From an uncultured Bacteroidota bacterium (GTDB taxonomy: Bacteria; Bacteroidota; Bacteroidia; Flavobacteriales; Schleiferiaceae), in the NCBI GenBank assembly GCA_913056475.1, contig CAJXMS010000068.1, forward strand, positions 1 through 9,426: 9,426 nucleotides of DNA, written 5' to 3'. The notes beneath the pieces were generated by a model. It worked only from the letters and a program-made list of their open reading frames with translations. It was not told the DNA's origin and searched no databases. Shown here piece after piece: positions 6,200 to 9,426 of the stretch (its first letter is position 1; each line of letters opens with the position of its first letter). The position numbers and the translations under genes were made by a program.

Positions 6200-8515
6200 T
6201 CAACGGACCACCAGGATTTTGGCTACTTCGGTATTGGCGCCCAGGTCGTCGGTGATATAAGCCATATATACGCCACTGCTCACCTTGAGGCCATCAAAAT
6301 TGCGTCCGTTCCAAACGGCTTGCCCTCCTTCCGCGATGGTCTCAAAGACCAAATTCCCGGCGGCATCCGTGATCTTTACCTGGGCATTGGTTACCAGGCC
6401 CCGGATCAGGATGGGGCCCTCGTAGTCGGGGCGTACCGGATTAGGATAGGCATAGACATCGCTCATACGTTCTACGCCATCGGTAGCCCTTCCCTGAAAG
6501 GCCACGATGCCCTCTTCGGTGCCAAAGTAGACCATTCCGGTAATGCCATCCACTTCTATATCGATGAGCCTGTCCGTAGGAAGCGGGCTATTACTGCTGG
6601 TAAAGCGGTTGAGCTGTTCCCGTCCGGTTTCGCTGGTATAAAACACCCCACTCCCGGTGGTGGCAAACCACTTTTTGTTACTCCCGTCTACGGCTATATC
6701 TACGATAGCTTGGGCCCCCAGCACTCTTTCGCCTGCCCCATCCCCGTCTTCATCTATCACCAGAATAGAAGCATCATAACTGCGCTCCGGCTCAAATATG
6801 TTTTGGGGGCTAAAGAGGACCGCCAGTCCTTCGTTTGTGCCGATCCATATTTCCCCGTCCCGGTCTTCGGCAAAGGCGAGTACGCGGTTGGATGGTAAGT
6901 TACCGTTGCCTTCTGTGGTGGAAAGTACCCGCGTGCGTAGATTGCTCAGGTCGCTTATATCAGCCACCACGATCCCGTCGTTGCGGCGCTGCAGCCATAC
7001 CTGCTTCCCGGTTGTCACCATTATCTCTCTCAAGTCTAGCAGGTTCCCCGCAGATCCCAGGCTATAACCTTCCACCCTTCCGTCGGGGCGAACCACCCCC
7101 AGGGGCGTAGAACTAAGCGAAAGGCCAAACCAGATATTCCCGGCCGTATCAGCCGCCAGGTCATAGATCCGCAGCTGGCCTGAGTTGTTGGAAGGGTCTA
7201 GGATGCCTTGTGTGGCCTCCGCGTCGATGAGCCTTTCTACCCGAATACTTTCCGGGCCCAAGCGAACTTCTAGAATGCCCGTTCCGTAGAGGGCCAGGTA
7301 GAGGTGATTGGTATCTTTTGGATCTACCACCACGTCGGTTACGTCCAGGCCCCCGTTCAGCTGGGCAGCGGGAAAGTTTCGCCATTGGCGGTTGCGTAGG
7401 GCGAAGAAACCTTCGCCATTAAAGGTAGGTCCCCCTACTTCTTCTGCACCGCCGGCAGAGACATACAGGGCCCCGCCGTAGCTGCTCAGGTTAAAGGCTG
7501 ATGCCGATCCCGGACTATTGGGGTTTACCGGCTGGCCAAATATTTGGAAAAAATGATAAAGGGCGTTGTTGGCATCCCCTACCCAGAAATTATCGGGCTT
7601 TTCCCCTACGGCGGCGGCCAGAGGCTGGAGCGTACTGTCTTCTGCGTTGCCAGCATTGAAGTTTTTGAACATTTGTAGCTGGGCATCATAGGCCCGGGCG
7701 CTAAAGCCGTCACATACCGTAATCCACCGGCGGGAACGGCTCATCTCTTCCAGGGTGGTGGTGCCTATATCTTCCCAATATTGCCAGCTCCCCCCCTGAG
7801 TGGAACGATAAAAGACAGAATCCAGGCCATTGCCCAGCGGCTGGCTCACGAAAACCCGCCCCCCCAGGGTGGCTACTTCCTCCACCGGCATGGTCATGCG
7901 GGCATCCTTTTCCCACACATTGAATAGAAACTTAGGAGCGGATAAAGGCGCGTAAAGCAATCCCTGCTCGGTAGTGGCGTAAAGCAGGCTATCACTGGCA
8001 GCCGTTTCCTCTACCGCCAGGATATTACCTTGCTCGCCTATCACATAGGTTTCCCGAAAAAGCCGTTGGTCCAGATCAAAGGTTACAATGCCAAAGTTGG
8101 TGGCCAGGAAGGCGGTATCGCCTTTGATAGCAACATCGTTTATGCTTTTAAGCCCGCCGTAATTGCTGGAGAGCTGTAAGTCTGGGAAGTTGGTTACACG
8201 ACCGCCGGCGGTTAGAAGATCCAGGTTACCATTGTCGTACCCGATCACCAGAAGCTGATGACGGTCGCTCCAGGCGATGGCCGAGAGGCCTACGTCGCTT
8301 AGGCCATTCACCACGGAAAGCCTTTGCAGGGCTTTGGTACTATTGTCATAAATCAAGAGCCCCTGGGGGGTGGCGGTGTAGGCTACATTATTGGCCGAAG
8401 TAACGTCAATACCCCGCTGGTAGGGCAAATGATCCACCCACACCCCCAGGTTGGTCGTCGTTTGGCACCAAAGCGGCGTACTTACGAGGCTGAGCAATAT
8501 AAGCGCGTACTTCAT
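6200..8515 (-). CDS. porZ: PorZ-like type IX secretion system protein (beta-propellers plus T9SS C-terminal domain)
   Basis: A 771-residue exported protein, close in size to Porphyromonas PorZ. Parts in order: a signal peptide (about 1-17, hydrophobic MKYALILLSLVSTPLWC then QTTT); the N-terminal block with VWVDHLPYQRGIDVT, typical of PorZ; two propeller-like regions built of repeats such as IGYDNGNLDLL, DGEIWIGTNEGLAV and GSNKKWFATTGSGVF; and a C-terminal type A sorting domain (about 686-771) with YPNPV, the VKITDAAGNLVF strand, WNGRNFDG, VSSGVYMAYI and a final KILVVR. In P. gingivalis, PorZ works with PorU, PorV and PorQ in the surface complex that cleaves the sorting domain of cargo and attaches it to A-LPS. 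A DEDGDG loop (588-593) looks like a possible calcium site. It is the first gene of a pair with recO. A generic T9SS-exported propeller protein is the alternative, but the N-terminal block and length favour PorZ. Confidence 0.88.
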   Translation of the reverse strand: MKYALILLSLVSTPLWCQTTTNLGVWVDHLPYQRGIDVTSANNVAYTATPQGLLIYDNSTKALQRLSVVNGLSDVGLSAIAWSDRHQLLVIGYDNGNLDLLTAGGRVTNFPDLQLSSNYGGLKSINDVAIKGDTAFLATNFGIVTFDLDQRLFRETYVIGEQGNILAVEETAASDSLLYATTEQGLLYAPLSAPKFLFNVWEKDARMTMPVEEVATLGGRVFVSQPLGNGLDSVFYRSTQGGSWQYWEDIGTTTLEEMSRSRRWITVCDGFSARAYDAQLQMFKNFNAGNAEDSTLQPLAAAVGEKPDNFWVGDANNALYHFFQIFGQPVNPNSPGSASAFNLSSYGGALYVSAGGAEEVGGPTFNGEGFFALRNRQWRNFPAAQLNGGLDVTDVVVDPKDTNHLYLALYGTGILEVRLGPESIRVERLIDAEATQGILDPSNNSGQLRIYDLAADTAGNIWFGLSLSSTPLGVVRPDGRVEGYSLGSAGNLLDLREIMVTTGKQVWLQRRNDGIVVADISDLSNLRTRVLSTTEGNGNLPSNRVLAFAEDRDGEIWIGTNEGLAVLFSPQNIFEPERSYDASILVIDEDGDGAGERVLGAQAIVDIAVDGSNKKWFATTGSGVFYTSETGREQLNRFTSSNSPLPTDRLIDIEVDGITGMVYFGTEEGIVAFQGRATDGVERMSDVYAYPNPVRPDYEGPILIRGLVTNAQVKITDAAGNLVFETIAEGGQAVWNGRNFDGLKVSSGVYMAYITDDLGANTEVAKILVVR

Positions 8516-8580
8516 ATAAAAAGGCTAAAAGTAATGAGTGGAGAACGCCGCAAAGCGCAAAAAATGATAAATCTCTTTTC

Positions 8581-8605
8581 CCAAAAAAAGCGCCCGGCTG
8601 GCTTG
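8581..8605. repeat. Intergenic repeat motif, partial copy 2
   Basis: CCAAA (8581-8585), AGCGCC (8589-8594) and GGCTGGCTTG (8596-8605). The 10-mer is identical to 8674-8683, and the CCAAA-to-CTGGCTTG spacing (17) equals that of the copy at 8643-8689. It lacks the left hairpin arm. Confidence 0.35.
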
Positions 8606-8616
8606 GCGCAGAATAA

Positions 8617-8624
8617 TATCTTTG
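8617..8624 (+). promoter_or_regulatory. Candidate -7 promoter box (TATCTTTG) for ricT
   Basis: A perfect TAnnTTTG match about 150 bp before the ricT ATG, in an AT-rich patch (AATAATATCTTTG). No TTG lies at 17-23 bp upstream; the nearest (8603-8605) is only 11 bp away. If used, the leader would be about 145 nt and would begin with a GCCC-TGCT-GGGC hairpin (8624-8635) and repeat copy 3. Confidence 0.4.
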
Positions 8625-8642
8625 CCCTGCTGGGCGTATTCT

Positions 8643-8687
8643 TTTGGGGCCCGTTGGGCCAAATGTGCTATCAGGCTGGCTTGTGGC
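8643..8687. repeat. Intergenic repeat motif, copy 3
   Basis: The hairpin TTT-(GG bulge)-GGCCC-GTT-GGGCC-AAA spans 8643-8663. GCTA (8667-8670), CTGGCTTG (8676-8683) and GGC (8685-8687) follow, matching the order and spacing of 938-978. From GGCCAAA onward about 24 positions agree, with a single 1-nt gap. The 8516-8774 intergenic region otherwise holds candidate promoter boxes and a near-palindrome; I see no RNA gene or credible protein. Confidence 0.5.
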
Positions 8688-8711
8688 CTTATACCCAAGG
8701 TACTACCGCTG

Positions 8712-8725
8712 GCCTACGAGTAGGC
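8712..8725. repeat. Near-palindrome GCCTAC-GA-GTAGGC
   Basis: Six-base arms around a 2-bp centre, just downstream of the minus-strand TAnnTTTG box and overlapping the start site that box would predict. The tight centre suits a dimeric protein-binding site better than an RNA hairpin, but no regulator is identifiable. Confidence 0.4.
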
Positions 8726-8729
8726 GCTT

Positions 8730-8737
8730 CAAAAGTA
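8730..8737 (-). promoter_or_regulatory. Candidate -7 promoter box (TACTTTTG) for porZ-recO
   Basis: On the minus strand this reads TACTTTTG, a perfect TAnnTTTG match with no clear TTG -33 partner. It would give porZ a leader of about 210 nt running back through the ricT upstream region. The AT-rich TTTTTAT just before the porZ ATG is consistent with Bacteroidota translation starts that lack a Shine-Dalgarno sequence. Confidence 0.35.
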
Positions 8738-8774
8738 AATCAAAAGCCAAAGAATTAAGCAGGAATAATTGTGT

Positions 8775-9426
8775 ATGGGATGTGGAAGTTGTTCAAAGGA
8801 AGGGTTGCCCCGCGGCTGCCGCAACAATGGCTCCTGCGGAGTGAATGGCTGTGAAAAGCTCACCGTTTTTGACTGGCTCAGTGATATGGAATTGCCCAGC
8901 CAGGCCGGAACTTTTGACGTGATAGAGGTGCGCTTTAAAAACGGCCGGAAAGAATACCTCCGAAACCCGCAGCAACTCCGCCTCTACATGGGCGATGTAG
9001 TGGCCGTAGAGGGGAGTCCCGGACACGATGTGGGCGCGGTAAGCCTCACCGGTGAGCTGGTGCGGCTGCAGCTGAAAAAACGCAAGATAGACCCGGAAAA
9101 AGCGGAGCTCAAAAAGATCTTTCGCAAAGCCAATCCCCGCGACATAAGCCTCTGGAAAGAGGCCCAGGAGCGGGAAGAGCCCGCGCTGATCCGGGGCCGG
9201 GAAATTATCCAGGAAATGGGCCTCCCCATGAAGCTAAGCGACGTAGAATATCAAGCCGATAAAGCCAAGGCTACCTTCTATTTTACCGCGGAGGGGCGGG
9301 TAGATTTTCGCGCGCTCATCAAGCGCCTGGCCACCGAATTTCATATCCGGGTAGAAATGCGGCAAATAGGCAGCCGCCAGGAGGCCGGCCGCATTGGCGG
9401 CATTGGTTCTTGCGGGCGGGAACTCT
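8775..9426 (+). CDS. ricT: RicT/YaaT family PSP1-domain protein (C-terminus cut by window edge)
   Basis: An open frame from the ATG at 8775 to the window end gives 217 residues without a stop. It starts MGCGSC and has Cys at 3, 6, 15, 21 and 26, then KLTVFDWLSDM (28-38) and the PSP1 core, including VIEVRFKNGRKEY, GDVVAVEG and RQIGSRQEAGRIGG, breaking off at GSCGREL, just before the position where family members have Cys-Cys. In Bacillus subtilis, RicT (YaaT) joins RicA and RicF in an iron-sulfur complex that directs RNase Y-dependent mRNA maturation. Bacteroidota orthologues have an added Cys-rich N-terminus, as here. An AGGA at 8761-8764 lies 10 bp before the ATG and may be the ribosome binding site. 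It is divergent from porZ. Its exact role in Bacteroidota is unknown to me. Confidence 0.9.
   Translation, partial: MGCGSCSKEGLPRGCRNNGSCGVNGCEKLTVFDWLSDMELPSQAGTFDVIEVRFKNGRKEYLRNPQQLRLYMGDVVAVEGSPGHDVGAVSLTGELVRLQLKKRKIDPEKAELKKIFRKANPRDISLWKEAQEREEPALIRGREIIQEMGLPMKLSDVEYQADKAKATFYFTAEGRVDFRALIKRLATEFHIRVEMRQIGSRQEAGRIGGIGSCGREL

Noticed and set aside
8324..8758. Plus-strand open frame of 144 codons opposite the porZ start, with a 74-codon version from 8534
   Set aside because: Half of it is antisense to the porZ signal region. The rest translates the repeat-bearing intergenic DNA; it has one hydrophobic patch but no family resemblance.

Overview
The window reads as an ordinary, gene-dense chromosomal stretch of a Bacteroidota bacterium. 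The lineage signals are a PorZ-type protein with a type IX secretion (T9SS) C-terminal domain, a DUF4837 lipoprotein, a GatA and a RicT/YaaT of the Bacteroidota type, weak Shine-Dalgarno sequences, and several perfect TAnnTTTG promoter boxes. The rather high GC suggests a Lewinella/Saprospiria-like member rather than a typical Flavobacterium or Bacteroides, but that placement is a guess.

Layout. On the minus strand, 1-841 holds the start of an SDR oxidoreductase (cut by the window edge) 5 bp behind a LolD/MacB-family ABC ATPase. A divergent intergenic region (842-1047) follows. A plus-strand run then covers 1048-5457: tatA, gatA (TTG start, 3 bp after the tatA stop and in the same frame), a MltD-like lytic transglycosylase with two LysM repeats, and a DUF4837 lipoprotein that overlaps it by 4 bp. 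It converges, with an 18-bp gap, on a minus-strand pair: porZ (8515-6200) followed 1 bp later by recO (6198-5476). A second divergent region (8516-8774) leads to ricT, which runs off the right end.

Most products act at the cell envelope: Tat export, peptidoglycan cleavage, an outer-membrane-type lipoprotein, a LolD-like ATPase and the T9SS attachment complex. GatA (tRNA-dependent amidation), RecO (recombination) and RicT (RNA processing or regulation) are housekeeping genes within these units.

I see no phage, IS element, CRISPR array, toxin-antitoxin pair, tRNA/rRNA or defence system. The least explained signal lies in the two divergent intergenic regions. They share a collinear motif (a TTTGG..CCAAA hairpin, then GCTA, then CTGGCTTG), with a partial third copy, which suggests a short dispersed intergenic repeat or a shared site. 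The other points worth checking are the ambiguous start and double hydrophobic N-terminus of the transglycosylase, the in-frame tatA-TAG-GCC-TTG-gatA junction, and the Cys-rich N-terminus of RicT.
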